Part shown: positions 7,490 through 7,967 of the stretch, piece after piece
How positions within the stretch are numbered: position 1 is the first letter of the stretch
Layout: the number at the start of each line of letters is the position of its first letter
Source of the DNA: Clostridium sp. CAG:575
Lineage (GTDB): Bacteria > Bacillota > Clostridia > TANB77 > CAG-508
Direction: 5' to 3'
Length of the DNA: 7,967 nucleotides
Assembly: GCA_000435535.1 (NCBI GenBank)
Contig: FR884559.1
Location: 3,356-11,322 of the forward strand
Translations under genes and position numbers: made by a program
Notes under the pieces: generated by a model
What the model was told of the DNA's origin: nothing
Database searches by the model: none
Seen by the model: only the letters and a program-made list of their open reading frames with translations

Positions 7490-7716
7490 TTTTCCTCCAA
7501 CTTCCTTGTATTGTTTATTAGTTCTTTTATTATTGTTTCTGCTAAATTTGTCAAACATCTATCACATTTTAATATTTGATTTATAATATCTGTTTTTAAT
7601 TGCTTATCTTCTATATTATCAACTATATCTATCACTTTTTCTAATTCGAATAAATATTGAGAGTTTTTGTTTTTCCAATTACTATTTTCTAATTTTTTTA
7701 AATATTGTTCTTCCAT
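7486..7716 (-). CDS. Small helical CxxC protein between two TSUP permease genes, function unknown
   Basis: A 76-residue soluble protein, rich in Lys, Glu, Asn and Leu, predicted by eye to be almost all helix. Its one distinctive motif is CDRC (C51-C54), at the start of what looks like the last helix. A CxxC pair can bind metal or cycle as a thiol/disulfide, but two cysteines alone cannot hold a metal without a partner or a dimer. The ATG at 7716 follows GAAAGGA (7724-7730) with 7 bases between. Its stop overlaps the start of the TSUP half-permease by ATGA, so the two products are probably made together. I do not recognise the family. Context suggests an accessory or sensing role for the transporter, which is inference. 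Confidence 0.72.
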   Translation of the reverse strand: MEEQYLKKLENSNWKNKNSQYLFELEKVIDIVDNIEDKQLKTDIINQILKCDRCLTNLAETIIKELINNTRKLEEK

Positions 7717-7869
7717 TAAATTTTCCTTTCATTTTTTTATTTTCTTTTACATTTATTCTAGTAATATATTATTCAAAATAATGTAGCTTTTATCATTTGT
7801 TTTATGAAATTGCTTTTTTTATATATGAACAATCTTTTATGTCTCTTTTAATTTTATATAAATGTAATT

Positions 7870-7967
7870 TTAAAATATCATTTTAAAAGATATATAAATT
7901 AAAAATATTGTAAATGATATTTTTAATATTTTTTCTGGTAATTTTTTTAATAGTTTTGTGCCTATAC
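7870..7967 (-). CDS. C-terminal end of a TauE/SafE (TSUP) type permease, 5' part outside window
   Basis: A frame enters from the right edge and gives 31 residues before TAA (7870-7872): IGTKLLKKLPEKILK followed by a hydrophobic helix ending in FKMIF. The pattern of a small-residue pair, KLLKKLP, then a terminal membrane helix is typical of the end of TSUP repeats, where the loop reads like IGxxLxxxLP before the last helix. The TSUP half-permease two genes downstream supports the call, since half-size TSUP genes usually come in pairs. The gap to the next gene (7717-7869) is about 150 bases, with no convincing terminator or promoter, so they may share a transcript. The fragment is short; whether the whole protein is half-size or full-length cannot be seen. 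Confidence 0.6.
   Translation of the reverse strand, partial: IGTKLLKKLPEKILKISFTIFLIYISFKMIF

Noticed and set aside
7490..7558. Upstream extension of the TSUP half-permease by 23 residues
   Set aside because: The extra segment overlaps the 76-residue gene out of frame, is hydrophilic and unlike TSUP N-termini, and has no RBS, whereas ATG 7489 has GGAGG and an ATGA overlap.
7731..7800. Possible promoter TTGAAT ... TAAATG before the 76-residue protein gene
   Set aside because: The spacing is only 15 bases and the -10 match is poor. Comparable matches occur throughout DNA this AT-rich.
7872..7923. Perfect 12-bp inverted repeat AAAATATCATTT / AAATGATATTTT with a 28-base loop
   Set aside because: It lies inside the coding end of the partial permease, is nearly all A/T, and lacks a T tract placed for termination. 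Repetition of Ile, Phe and Lys codons is enough to explain it.

Overview
This window is very AT-rich, roughly a quarter G+C by eye. Its ribosome binding sites are of the AAAGGAG/GGAGG type, it uses the standard genetic code (TGA is a stop, Trp is TGG), and its genes are short and closely packed. Together with the protein families present, this points to a low-GC Firmicute of the Clostridia type. Species cannot be told from the sequence.

Layout. (1) Positions 1-5840, minus strand, hold one giant open reading frame that runs off the left edge with 1946 codons visible. It is a homologue of the cyclic beta-1,2-glucan synthase family (NdvB/ChvB/Cgs). In order it shows an N-terminal helical region, membrane helices, a GT84 glycosyltransferase domain with a DADTD motif, more membrane helices, a glucoamylase-like cyclisation-type domain, and a GH94 beta-sandwich. 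The window cuts it just where the GH94 catalytic barrel begins. (2) Positions 5942-5971 form a terminator hairpin between this gene and a small two-helix membrane protein (5955-6206, minus). (3) Positions 6207-6383 are a divergent control region. It holds a near-consensus vegetative promoter for the small membrane protein, a perfect 14-bp inverted repeat over that promoter's -35 box, and a 6-bp-stem hairpin beside the RBS. (4) Positions 6384-6830, plus strand, encode a 148-residue soluble protein with a carboxypeptidase-regulatory-like beta-sandwich and a cysteine-rich tail. (5) Positions 6889-6949 hold a long two-part hairpin terminator shared with the convergent genes to its right. (6) Positions 6948-7967, minus strand, hold a compact group: the 3' end of a TauE/SafE (TSUP)-type permease at the right edge, a 76-residue helical CxxC protein, a half-size TSUP permease that overlaps it by ATGA, and a 45-residue membrane peptide.

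How they may work together. The two TSUP pieces look like the two half-transporters that in many clostridia lie side by side and probably pair to form one anion exporter. Here a small CxxC protein sits between them. The glucan synthase appears to be an independent transcription unit. The cysteine-rich protein and the two-helix membrane protein share the inverted-repeat control region and could be co-regulated. No RNA genes, insertion sequences, CRISPR arrays or prophage genes were seen.
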